From positions 23,825,772 through 23,889,771 of the forward strand of contig NC_081405.1 of the NCBI RefSeq assembly GCF_030272615.1: DNA of 64,000 nucleotides, written 5' to 3'. The translations under genes were made by a program, and so were the position numbers. The notes under the pieces were generated by a model. It was not told where the DNA came from. It saw nothing but the letters and a program-made list of their open reading frames with translations, and made no database searches. This stretch comes from Cryptomeria japonica (Eukaryota; Streptophyta; Pinopsida; Cupressales; Cupressaceae). The first letter of the stretch is position 1, and every line of letters starts with the position of its first letter. This document shows, one piece after another, positions 10,762 to 21,609 of the stretch.

Positions 10762-13700
10762 CTAGTCTAGCACGTCATCTACCCCCCGATCTTGCTGATC
10801 AATGTTTCGAGAAGGTAGGAAACACGCTAGAGGAGGAACATCCAACACAGCAGATGGAGCTAACACAAGATCCAAACAAGGGCTATGTTCATATCCCAAG
10901 CCACGGTGTTCTTGTCTAGGAGCTAGGATAAGTGCTTTAGAAAATTCATTACATAAATGGTTATCAATATCAACAAGTTCATATTCACTATCAAAATGAA
11001 CAGGAGTAATATTTTCATCATGAATAACATTTTCATCTATATCATCATCAAGATTTATGAAAATAGGATCTTTAACTCGCACAAGATCAAGGCCATCATG
11101 CATCTTATGTTTAGGAGATTTCAGCTCAATCGTCGGCTGAGGAGAAAATGGAATAATGCTTGTTGAAGGTGTTTTTGGGGATTGCAAAGTTTGAGAAGCA
11201 GCTGCCTGAGCTCTAAGACGACGCTTTCGTCGGCGTTCACGTGCAGAACGATTTCGTCTAGTCTTAGTAGGAAGTGGAGAAGACTGAGGAGGAGGAATGT
11301 TCTCATCCTTAGCACTTGGGTGTTTAGGTTGTGGTCTCTTAGGCTGGATAATAGGAGAAGAAGAAGGTCTCTTCTCTCTATAAAAAGAAGGAGGAGGAAC
11401 TACTCCATATAAGGGAAGAATATTTGGTTTAGGGAGAAGACCAAGTCCATCATGACGAGGAGGTATAGGTCTATTCTTAGAAGGTTTATTAGGCATAGAC
11501 ATAGTCACATCCATAGGGATGGGTTGGGAATCTTCTTGAGGAAAGACATTAGTTTTATCTTTCAAAGGAAGAACTTCCTTCTCAAGAATGATAGGAATGT
11601 CAAGTTTAGGTGTTCTAGGTTCACTTAGAGATAAGATCATATCTGTTTTCCACTTTTGATAAGATTTGAAAAGATGATCACTTCGCGGAGGAAGAGATTG
11701 GAATTGTTTAGGCCAAAAGTAATCAAGAGGAACGCTAGAAGTTCTTTCAGCTGGTTTAAAGAGACTATGATTAACAGTAACAACTTCACCATTATGGGGA
11801 AATTTCAAACACTTATGAATAGGAGAAGCAATAGCTTTCATGGAAGATAGCCAAGGATAGCCAAGCTTCACACGAAATTGTTCGAAAGATGGAATAATAG
11901 CAAAGTTCACATCAAGGGATTTGTTATGGACCTCAATAGGCAATGTAATAGAACCAATTGCGGGAGAAGAAAATGCATCAAATAATTTCACAATCACATC
12001 TGTTTTGTCATAGATCACTTGATTCAATTGCAAAATAAAAAGAAATTCTTCAGTAATAACATTAATCATGCACGAAGGATCAATAAGCACTCCACGGCAA
12101 GGTGTATTCTTGACTTTTGCAACTATGTATAAAGGACCATCAGGTGCCCTAATGGTTTCACTGGAATCAAATGTGATGGAAGGTTCTTCAGGGATTTCTT
12201 GCTGCTCTACAAAGTTAATCACATTCGGGGTCATAGCCACAAGACCATCAGATGAAAGAGAGGAATCATTAGCCTCAATTGCATTAGAGGTATGAGAAGG
12301 CAATGGATCAGTGAAAATCTGAAGATTTTGGTTAGGAGGAGCTACAGATGTGTTGCCTTTATCATTCACTCTAGAAACAAAAATAGTATTATTATCAATC
12401 AAATCTTGAATTTCACCCTTTAAAGCAAAACATTTTTCAGTATCATGCCCAGGTTGACGATGAAATTGACAAAAAGATTTGTTATCAAAATAGGGTGAAT
12501 TAATTTTTTCAGGATCAATTTGCCTTATAGGAGGAAGAGTAAGCACATTTTGTTCCAATAACTTATTCATAATACTATGCAATGATTCATTCAAAGGAGT
12601 AAACTTTCTTTCTCTCTTGAAAAATTTAGAAATAGGAGACACACCTGATGCTGCATTCACATTGTTGTTGATGATGTTTTCATTGAATTTAATGGACTCT
12701 CAGTTCGGTTTAAACTTCCCAAATGGTTGTTGACTACTATCACCCTTATCACTCGGAGCCATAGGATGTGATTGTTCCATTTGACTCACAGTCAGTTGAT
12801 AATTGTGAAGAGTTGCGCACAACTGTTGGAAAGAAGTAAACTTAGAAAACAGGAGTTTTTCTCTAATGTCTTTTTGTAAATTAGAAATAAAGATTCTTTT
12901 AATATCATTGTCAGGCACTGGAAAAGAAATTTGAGCGTACAAATGCTTATATCTACCAATGAAATCAGTCACTTTTTCTTTAACACCTTGTTTACAATGC
13001 ATTAAATCAATCAAAGTAACTTTAGGACTTATATTGTTTTGAAATTGTTGAATGAAAGCATTTGCAAGTTGTTCAAAAGAAGTAATAGAATAGGAAGGCA
13101 ATGAGCAATACCATTGTAGGGCTTTGTCTCTTAATGTTCTAGTAAACAATTTTGCAAGCAACCTTTGGTCATAAGCAAAATCAGTACATATTGTTTGAAA
13201 TGTCTTAACATGTGTTAGAGGATCACCCTTACCATTATAAAGCTCCAAATGTGGAATTTCAACATGTTTAGGGGGGATAGCTCGAACAATATCAAGAGAA
13301 AGTGGGCTCGCAACATCAAATGTGGGCACACTAAACTTAGATTGATTCATAGAGGCAATTTGTTGCTGTAAAGAAGAGACAGTTTGTGCAAGATTGTTAA
13401 TGGTCGCTTTAGTCGAAGAGTTCATATTAGACGTGTTGGATTGTGATGGATGTGTTATGTTATTGAAAGAAGGTAGAGAGTAAGGTGGTGGGACACTATG
13501 ATAGTTAGTCATAGGAGATGATTGGACAGGAGGAACACTACAAGGAGGAATGGACTGATTAAATGAGTTGCCCCCTTGCGTCATGTTCATTTGTGGTGAT
13601 ATAATAGGAACACTCATTGAAGGAATGAATGAAGAAGTTGGATTGAATAAAGGAAGAGGGTTAATTGAAGAAGAAGGATTGCCCCCATGATTGGTGATCA

Positions 13701-14205
13701 TAGGTGGGATGTCTTGTATAGAAGTGGTCATTATGTTTGATGTAAAGGTAGGTATGCTAGCAATAGGAGTCGTCAAAGGAATAGAATGATTGACTTGAGT
13801 AGGAGGTTGTGTATAACCTAAAGTTTCGGCACAACTCTTCATAGGCATCAAATTTGAATCCACAATGTGTGCAATACCACGCAAAATATCAATTCCATTC
13901 TTATCACTTTGAAGCATACGTTTTAGACCCTCAATTAAAGTAAGAGCTTGACTATCAGGGTATTCTTGAGACATCCATTGTCAAAAATCGTCAAATTGGT
14001 TATCCAATTTTGAAAGTTGTTCTACAGAAACCTCATGGAGAGCTTCTTCATCATTAAGAGGATTAGAGGAATTATCCATGTCCTCATTAAAAAGACCATT
14101 CAAATTAGGTTCCATCTCCTCAGTAATTAAACCTTGGAAAGACTTAATTCTAAGGCTTCGTCTAACGGGAATAGTGTAGGTAGGGCTTATTGTTGTAAAA
14201 CTCAT
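10762..14205 (-). pseudogene. gag: Gag-protease polyprotein of the family A element, two in-frame stops
   Basis: One frame of 1148 codons runs from MSFTTISPTY at 14205 to 10762, broken only by TGA at 13981-13983 and 12697-12699. The Gag core (about residues 315-480) contains LYNGKGDPLTHVKTF, LRDKALQWYCSLP and FIQQF, the Ty3/gypsy retrotransposon Gag signature. A variant knuckle, CQFHRQPGHDTEKC, follows near residue 560. Next comes a retropepsin-like domain with GVLIDPSCMINVI and LGYPWL; the usual D-[ST]-G is DPS here, so catalysis is doubtful. The rest is Pro/Ser-rich with a very basic stretch (TRRNRSARERRRKRR) and ends near GLGYEHSP. Gag would form particles around element RNA in the cytoplasm. 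Both stops could be decayed CGA codons. Confidence 0.88.
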
Positions 14206-15366
14206 GCACTAGAAAGAGAGAGAAGATTTTGAATTTTAGAGGTAGCAAATTTCAGTAAAACTAGCCAATCTTCCAGATTTAAGCTGTTAAATATAATCAG
14301 GACAATCTCCCGAAATTTCAGAAAAAATGTCCGGGACCGTGGCGCTCGGAGTGCACACGGTCCTCGCAACTTTTTTCGAAATTTGCAGGGATGAAAGTTA
14401 TGATGATTTTACAGCTAACCTGAAAAAATTGAATGATTTTACGATCTGTAGATAGGCCAAATTAAAGTTGCAATCTCAAAATTGAACCCTACCAAGATTG
14501 TCGAAAAATGCAAAATTTGAATTTTGAAAAAGAGAGGGAAACTGAAATTTTGAATTTTATGATTTTAGAGGGAATACCAAAAGCAATGCAAGTTTTGAAA
14601 TTTGAAAGTTGACTCAATTTCACGCAAAATTCAATTTTGAAAGCGGAAATTAAAGTTGTTGTAATTAAGCACTTAATTTCAAAAGTCCCAAATTGCAAAA
14701 ATTTGAATGAATCACTGAAATTTCGAATGAATGCTAACACACTTTTCAGATTTAGGACAGTAAGAAACACAATTTTGACACAAATTTCAATTTCAACAAT
14801 TTTTGAATGATTAGAAGCCTCAATCAAAGCAATCGCTAGACCAACTTTGACCGTAATTTTGAAGGTGTTAAAATTGATAAAATCAGCCAAAATTTTGCAT
14901 TTTAGCAGAAAAATACGGTAAGATCTAGCTCCCGAAATTTCGGAAAAATGTCGGGGACGATGGCGCTCGGGGTGCACACGGTCCTCGCAACTTTTTTTCA
15001 AATTTTCAGGGATGAAAGATATTGTGATTTTGTTGCGGAATCCAAAGTTACAGCCAATTTGGAAGTGTTTTGATCAGCGAAATTATCAGTCAAAGGTTGA
15101 ATCAAGAGGGTTTCAAAAATTAGGGTTTTGACACTTAACCACTTAATTTTCAAAATTAAAGCACAAATATGAATTGATAATTTGTAATAGAAGGGCAGAT
15201 CTGAAACAAGCATTTAACAATTAAACATTTCACAAGTTTAATTACTTAAAAAGAAAATTTAGGGTTTCTATGCAATTAACCTCTAAAATTTTGCAAAAGA
15301 TCAAACATGGAAATGTAATCAAGGAATCCAATTTTCAGATCTAACTATGAATAATCAGAAAGGATG
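14206..15366 (-). other. Leader of family A element with duplicated LTR-derived segment
   Basis: The segments 14310-14430 and 14928-15045 are direct repeats of each other, sharing GGCGCTCGG-GTGCACACGG and TCCTCGCAAC. Both resemble the LTR segment near 15765. The 170-codon frame at 14489-15001 is low-complexity and partly made from this repeat, so I do not treat it as a gene. Confidence 0.6.
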
Positions 15367-15384
15367 TTCACGTCGGGTTCACCA
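15367..15384 (-). promoter_or_regulatory. Primer-binding site, tRNA-Trp type
   Basis: On the minus strand TGGTGAACCCGACGTGAA starts 3 bases inside the 5' LTR. It is complementary over 18 bases to the 3' end of plant tRNA-Trp as I recall it (…TTCACGTCGGGTTCA plus CCA). Confidence 0.75.
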
Positions 15385-15387
15385 AAA

Positions 15388-16595
15388 TGTAATGCGGGAA
15401 ATCGCGATCGAACCCTAGTTGCTCTCCCCTCTTCCAACTCCAAGGAGAGAGAAGGGAGAGTCACTCTAGGGTTGATGGTTTTCACTTAGGGGAGAGACTT
15501 TACATTCAAAAGAGGGGTTGAAACCCACAAGATCCAATCCCACACAACGCAAGATTGGATGCTAAATGTGTTTCAAGGGTTAAGAAAGCAAGGCTACCCT
15601 CTTTTGTAAGGAATGTTGATAGAAGAATTAAGCTAGGAACGCATAGGAAGTGACAAAGATTCACCTATAAACTGAGATAGGGATATAGGATGAAGCTGCG
15701 GACCTGGAATTAGCAGTTTAATGTCGATACGGCGCTGTCCTACAAATTTGAGCAAAAGTTGTCGGGACGATGGTGCCCGGCGTGCACACGGTCCTCCGAA
15801 AAATCCGTGAAACGAAGGGGGATCTGTTCGTCTCTGCACAAGGATTCCAGATCTTCAATTTATGCTGCGTACCTGCAACCTACACACAGAAAAGTGAAGA
15901 CGATTGGGGGGTTAGGGATTAGGGGTTTGCCTTTAGGTCAAACCCCGGTTTTGGAATTAACCAAGAAATGAGAAATGCTGTAAATGTAATGTAAAACAAG
16001 TACTAATACCTTGTTGTAAGGATGTTTGTATCCTTATGTGCGAAGGTATAGATGTTGTTGTTTGTTGTATGTTGTATGTTGTAGCATGTAATGTGTTGTA
16101 AGTGATCTCCTCTTCCATGGTTGAATCCTTGCCTTGAATGCAACACCTAGCCTTGAATGGAGACTTAGAATGATCAATTGCTTGAAGGAATGCTTGAATG
16201 CTTGAATGCTTGAGTATAGTTTCCACGCTTTTTCCATCATATCGAATGAAAGAGGAAAATGTCATTTATATACTTGTCAATTAGGGTTAATAGACTGATT
16301 TTCCCGACCTTAGGCCGACCAGGAAAGTTAATTTTCCAAATTGCAAACAAAAGGACCCGAAGCCCCATAGGAAACCGGGCCCAAAATAGGACCCAGGGAC
16401 CAGGGCGTTGGGCGCTTTGGTCCCACCTCCCGGGACAACAGGGTGCAAAGGAGGTTCAGGCCAGGGTGCAAGAAAATGCAGTTTTTGGTGTCATAACCAG
16501 GTTTTGGGGTCTCCATTCAGGTTGCGTGTTGCGTCGCCATCGTGAAGACCGAAATGCAGTCGAAATTGCAAGTGTCACAATTTTAGGACGCTACA
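15388..16595 (-). repeat. Family A 5' LTR (right copy)
   Basis: It matches 8815-10022 nearly base for base. It begins TGTAATGCGGG on the plus strand and ends GACGCTACA, followed by GTTAT. Confidence 0.93.
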
Positions 16596-18349
16596 GTTAT
16601 CACCTGGCACATAGTGACTGACCAGGTGGTAGTTGAGGTGGTAGTCCAGGCGGGCTCAGGATGAATTAGGGTGTGCCATGTAGAGGGAGTATAAGAAGAA
16701 TCAGGGCAGGCCCAGGTCCAGTGGCAAGTCCAAGGTGGCGGGAAGATGGATCCAAAGGCAAGTCAGGGTGTGACACATGTTAGGCCTACCAAAAGAGAAA
16801 GTGATAGAGGGAGCTGCTCAGGTGAGGTAAAAGCCGGACAAGTCATGACAGATCAATGGTGATCCAAGGAAGATCTACGATTGTCACCAAGTCGCAATGA
16901 AAAGTTGCTCGATGGCTAAAAGTCGTGACTTGGTGACTAAGCGGTGGGGCCTGATAAAGAAGGAGAGTAGCCTAGGGGAAATAAAAAGAACAAGAAAGTC
17001 CAAGAAAGAAACAAAGAATTTCATTTCGACGGTGAACCCAAGCGGTGCTAAGGTGGCAGGATAAGGGCCCTAGAATGAATCAGAAGGTGCCACATGGTGG
17101 AAATGCATTGTAGATGTCTGCGCGGCAAAATCCAAAGGTTTAAAATATGATTCTTGACTATGGTGAAAAGGTAGAAAATTAAACGACCAACCTGTAGAGG
17201 GATTAATGCGCCTAAGGGATTATTTTTTGCCCAATATATAAGTTGTATATGTCATTGGAAAGCTCTCAATCTGAGGAATTTGATTCTACAGTCAAGTGTT
17301 ACCCATGACAAGCATTTTTGGGGAAGTAACCTCAAGATCTCAGATTGTATTTGTCAATAAGAAAGATTGCATGTTCTGTAGGCCAAGTTGTGCGAATCAG
17401 TTAATGCTGAAAGATAGGGTGGTTACCGTTGTCATAGAAGGAAATTTGATTTTTTCCTCCCTACCTTCTTATTTGAGAGTCTTCTCATTTTGTAAGGGTT
17501 CCAAATTTTTGTGAGCAAGGATCCATAATCTTGGTTTCCATTTTCTAAGCTTTTTCCAAATCTGTACAGTGAATGTCCCTTTTCAAGTAATAGAGTATCT
17601 TCTTGCTGTAGATGTTTTTCTATTGCAGGTCATATATATGTAAGGCTTATATATAGTTTATTGGATTGTCTCTAGGCCTTCTTTTATTTTCAATGAATCC
17701 AGTCTTCAAGGGGGTTTGGGTTTGTCCTCTCAAAGTGGGAGTGTAATGGCTATTCTTAGGTACTTTTCAAGGAATATTTTAAATTCTATGAGCAATCATT
17801 TTGGATTTAGGATAATGTTTGGAAATGTATGATCCTCTGTTTGAGTTTAGAATGTATTAGTGTTAGGCATTAATATAGGGATATCTTTCTTAATAAATTA
17901 GATTTACAATAGAGGTTTTCATTTTGAGTTTGGTGTATGACTCCATGCCCTTGGATAAGGCACCGGTCTTGCAGATTCCGGGGATTCTTAGAGATTTTAA
18001 AATATCAAGTATCCATTTTCTTTTATGTTTGTAGTTTTAGATGTTCCATCTATCTCATATTCCAATCTTGTTGAGATGTCAATGTAGATCTAGCCCATCT
18101 GCAGTTACCTCCTTGTTGTTGAGCCTTGTGAGATTTATCTGCTTTTATTGATGCCATATATTTGTAACTAGTTATACTTTGTGCATCAAAGGGTGTCCCC
18201 CCTAGGTCTTGCAGAACCTAAAGTGTATGAGGATCATTATGATCCTATGTTAATATTGTCCAAGCCCTGAAGCTTTTTCATTGTTTGAGATTGGCTTTCT
18301 CATAGATAGTTTGCAGGTGAACTTGGGTTTCTCTTTTTTGAGAACAACA

Positions 18350-18531
18350 ATACTTTTATTTCCAACTTGCATTGATTTGAGTAGTGATAGTTGAGATCAC
18401 TCATGCAAATTAATGTGCCATCTTTATTTTCGATTAAAAGATGTTATTGTCATTGTTTCCATTTGATCATTATTTGAGTAGTGTCTTTTGGGGCACTCAT
18501 GCCGATTGCTGTCTTCTTGATCCTTATCATT
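18350..18531 (+). other. Spacer between the first and second element
   Basis: No gene is seen. It holds two diverged copies of a ~105-bp unit (TTTGAGTAGTG…CACTCATGC near 18372 and 18473). Confidence 0.45.
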
Positions 18532-18549
18532 TGTTATTATGAGGATCTG

Positions 18550-18593
18550 GTTAACACTGAGAAGGGGGGGTGGGTGGGTGAATTAGTGATAAC
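18550..18593 (-). other. C-run hairpin near LTR 3' end
   Basis: GTTAACACTGA (18550-18560) faces TTAGTGATAAC (18583-18593). Nine of eleven positions pair across a G-rich loop; the copy in the other LTR is at 25771-25813. Confidence 0.55.
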
Positions 18594-19859
18594 AATAAAC
18601 TGCAATCTTTACCAATCTGAAAACACTTCACCAAAAATAGTTCATAACTAGTATCGGTAGCATATCAAACAGTCTTCAAAATAGATTTACAAAACTAATA
18701 TTGGTAGCAACTTAAGTGTTCATCAATAAGCAAAAATAGTAAAGACATCAAATGAATAACTCAACAATCCATCCACAACATGAACACAAGGATTTTTCAC
18801 GTGGAAACCCAAATGGGAAAAACCATAGTGGGAATTGGTATCCACAAAATATTTTCACTCTTTTGGAATGGACCCTGTTAAAGGCCTAGTCTGATTAGGA
18901 GCTTTGCAATAATGCCCAGTTAAGAGCAGACCCAATTAGGAGTCACCTGGTGAAGTGATTTTAACCTCAGATTTGTTGGGAGCTCTAACCTATTAGGAGT
19001 AACCTTGCCAAACGATTTAAACATAAGTTAATGAGCCACCCGGTTAAGGGATTTACAAGATCAGGCCTGTTAGAACCTACCTGGTTAAGGGGATTTAATA
19101 TTGCTACAACTGTTAGGAAACAACAAGTAAATGATCTGATCAATGCACTCTCTACTTGCTAGTACAAATCCATTTAAGCTCCAATCTTCTTTACTCATGC
19201 ATACATCTCAATTTGGTTTAAGACACTCTCCTTCTCTGATCACTGACACAGTAAACCTTCTAAAAATTGACCTAAATAGACTTTACAATTAGGTCATTTA
19301 CAAAACCCTAACCACATTCAAAATACATTGAATTTACATCATATGTCATATTAGATCATTACAAATCATTATAGATCATCATACAAATCATTACAACAAA
19401 TTTCAAGACAATTACAACTGTTGAATGATCATAACACATACTGCACATCGATCTGATAAGCTGTCAAACCCTTAACTCATTATGTTAAGCACTTCATTGC
19501 TTCTCAAAAAAATTGCTCCTTGTACACACTTAAATGCAATCTTATCATCACACACGATTTCTAACTTGTCACCACTAACTTATGAACATGATAAGATTCA
19601 CCGACAAACTTTAAAACATCATCGGTCAAAAGATCTTGATACCAATTCTCAAACCCTATACTGAATAAACAACAGCCAATTACAAACATGATGCGGTTCC
19701 AGTCATAGACTCATTGCAATGTCATAAGCATACATTCCAAACCACAACACCTAACTCAACACTGATCTCTACTGCAACCATCTCCTTCACTGTTCCTGCT
19801 TACTAGTTTACTGTCAAGCTAGCAAACATACCTTTACCAATTATGCATAGATAAATTAG

Positions 19860-21106
19860 TATAATGGTGGAAAAATGGTGAATGATAGATCAAGAAGGAA
19901 ACCACCATTTCCCTCAAAGAGAGATGAGAGTTCCACTATTGATTACCATTCAAGAACTTTTCACCATCTTACATTAGGAAGAGGAGAGGATAATTCACTA
20001 GATTCAATCTCTCCACACAAAGATGGATGATTAAATTCTGAATGAAATGGGAATGATAGGTTGATCCCCTCTTCCTTGTTTGAAATGGAAAGGAAATTGA
20101 TTGAATTATGTAGTGAAAAAGTGACAAAGTGACAAAGAACTGATTATAAATTGAGATTGGAATATGGGATGAAGTTGTGCACCTGGATCTGATAGTGATA
20201 TGTCGAGATGAAGTTGCCTTGTGAATTTAAGGAAAAGTTGCCCAGGCCGTGGCAGGAACGTATAAGGTCCTCCGACAAATCCACAAAATGAAAAGGGCTT
20301 TTCCACCTCTAGAAATGAATCCCAAATCTGAAAGTGCAGCTCCACACCTGTAACCTACACACAGATAAGAGAGGAAATCGGGTTGGGATTGGGGGTTTGC
20401 CTTTAGGTCAAACCCCAATTTTCAAATTAACTAAGTAATGAAAGAAAGTACTTGCAAGTAGCTGTAAATGAAAGACTGAATTGTAAATCACCTCAAGGGA
20501 GGTTGTGTTAGCAATGTTGATAGAAATGCTTATGTGGAATTTGTTTGTTGTAATCAATCTCCTCTTCAATGGTTGAATCTTTGACTTGAATGCAACACCT
20601 AGCCTTGAAGGGAGACTTAAGAATGCTCAATGTTGGAAAAGAATGTTTGAATTCTTGAATGCTTGAATGCTTGAATGCTTGAATGCTTGAATCTATCCAA
20701 CTTAGACCTCTCCAACTTATGCAAATGAAAGGACAAATTCCCCCTTAAATACATTTTAGTGGATTTGAATTTCATCACGGGCTGACATCGGGGGAGTTTC
20801 TCGCCCGATGCACAACCAACAATGCAACCCTAGGAAGGGTCCTACCCCAAAATAGGGTAGGGATAGGGATGCCATGCCCCTATCCTGGGAGAAAAAGGGC
20901 ACTATGCCCCTATCCAAGGGGGGACAGTAGCACCACGCCCCTAACCTAACCCTTTCTCTAGGGTAGAGTGCAAAGGCCAAGGAAGAAGCTGCTTCTGTAG
21001 ACTGATCAATCTCTACTCTCCAATCAGGCTAGAGGATTCAAACTCGCATGCGTGAGGACCCTAATGCAGTAAAAAATTGCTAGGGTTGCAATTTTATGAA
21101 ACTACA
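19860..21106 (-). repeat. Solo LTR related to family A
   Basis: The block runs from TATAATGG (TG decayed) to GAAACTACA, flanked by ATTAG (19855-19859) and CTTAG (21107-21111), four of five bases alike. Its body follows the family A LTR throughout: GACAAAG…TTATAAATTGAGAT, the CGGTCCTC-like segment, AGGTCAAACCCC, and the TGCTTGAA repeat, here five units at about 20651-20693. It is more diverged than the copies at 1219 and 8815 and represents an older or sister subfamily. Confidence 0.8.
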
Positions 21107-21291
21107 CTTAGATAACATAGATGATATACCAAAAATAAATAAACATGGTTGCCATTAATGATAACACAAATAACTGATCATCAAGCATCGTATCACAATT
21201 ATATCATCACCAACAGTCCATCAATATATCATCACCAACAGTACTTTACCAATACATCATCATCTCTATCAATTATGCCAATATTCCAACA

Positions 21292-21303
21292 TTATCCCCA
21301 TTT
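21292..21303 (-). promoter_or_regulatory. Polypurine tract
   Basis: On the minus strand AAATGGGGATAA immediately precedes the LTR start TGTTGGAAT. Confidence 0.7.
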
Positions 21304-21609
21304 GGCATTGATGGCAACGCTAAAAAAATGCAACAACTAAAACAATCAACTATTGACAAATAACAGGAACTCATCATGCCATGCTGTACCGATCTGTGCT
21401 TCACTTGATATCCTCCTTGTCATTGTTCTTCTCACCATGAATGCTACATTTATTCTCCCTCTTTGATAGAAATGGCAAAGGTGCAAAGGAATCTTTTGTC
21501 TTCATGTCTCCTACTTTATCCTTGCTGCTCCCCTTGAGGAGTAGCCTATTTCTCACTAATCCATAGTGAAAGATATTCAACGAGTCTATTGGATTGATGC
21601 ATCACCAAC

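Larger units (their letters stand above)
8815..16595 (-). mobile_element. Family A: complete gypsy-type element encoding Gag and protease-like domain only (TR-GAG-like)
   Basis: Two ~1208-bp LTRs (8815-10022 and 15388-16595) enclose 5365 bp, and GTTAT flanks the whole at 8810-8814 and 16596-16600. In sense (minus) order the parts are: LTR, primer site, ~1.2-kb leader, one long Gag-protease frame, a ~0.7-kb tail, a polypurine tract with stem-loop, and LTR. No reverse transcriptase, RNase H or integrase is present and there is no space for them. The two LTRs look alike apart from scattered differences, so this is one of the younger insertions. Elements of this design (terminal repeats plus GAG only) are known in plants and are thought to be mobilised by relatives with pol. 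Confidence 0.93.
1..18349 (+). mobile_element. Tat/Ogre-like non-autonomous LTR retrotransposon, left end outside window, host to three nested insertions
   Basis: Positions 1-1213 and 17029-18240 are diverged copies of one sequence, and both continue into a shared end (…GAGAACAACA) at 2531 and 18349. These are the 5' and 3' LTRs. Three bases after the 5' LTR lies TGGTGACTTTGCTGGGGA, which resembles the tRNA-Arg primer site known from Ogre elements. The internal region, after removing a nested copia LTR, is only about 3.2 kb. It shows no Gag, protease, reverse transcriptase or integrase domain, so the element looks non-autonomous. The 3' LTR, after removing its nested element, is about 3.25 kb, so roughly 1.9 kb of the 5' LTR lies left of the window. 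The right target duplication would be ATACT at 18350-18354; its partner is not visible. Lineage rests on LTR length and primer site only. Confidence 0.7.
7313..18349 (+). repeat. 3' LTR of the Tat/Ogre-like element, split by the family A element
   Basis: The two halves are 7313-8814 and 16601-18349, about 3.25 kb in all. 17029-18349 matches the 5' LTR. The left half and the start of the right half contain at least six diverged copies of a ~75-bp motif (ATCG-TATACC-CCATG… then …GACTTGGCGAC), near 7445, 7820, 8000, 8650, 8775 and 16865. No reading frame in 7313-8814 looks real. Confidence 0.7.
18532..21291 (-). repeat. 3' LTR of copia element, interrupted by solo LTR
   Basis: It starts TGTTATTATGAGG and ends ATTCCAACA. 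Without the nested block and its target duplication the LTR is about 1.5 kb. It carries the G-run hairpin (18550-18593), the ACGTGGAAACCC block (18799-18825) and a CNGTTA array (about 18886-19110). Confidence 0.82.

Noticed and set aside
14489-15001. 170-codon minus-strand frame in the family A leader
   Set aside because: It is low-complexity, built partly from the duplicated GC-rich segment, and lies upstream of the clear Gag start in the untranslated leader.
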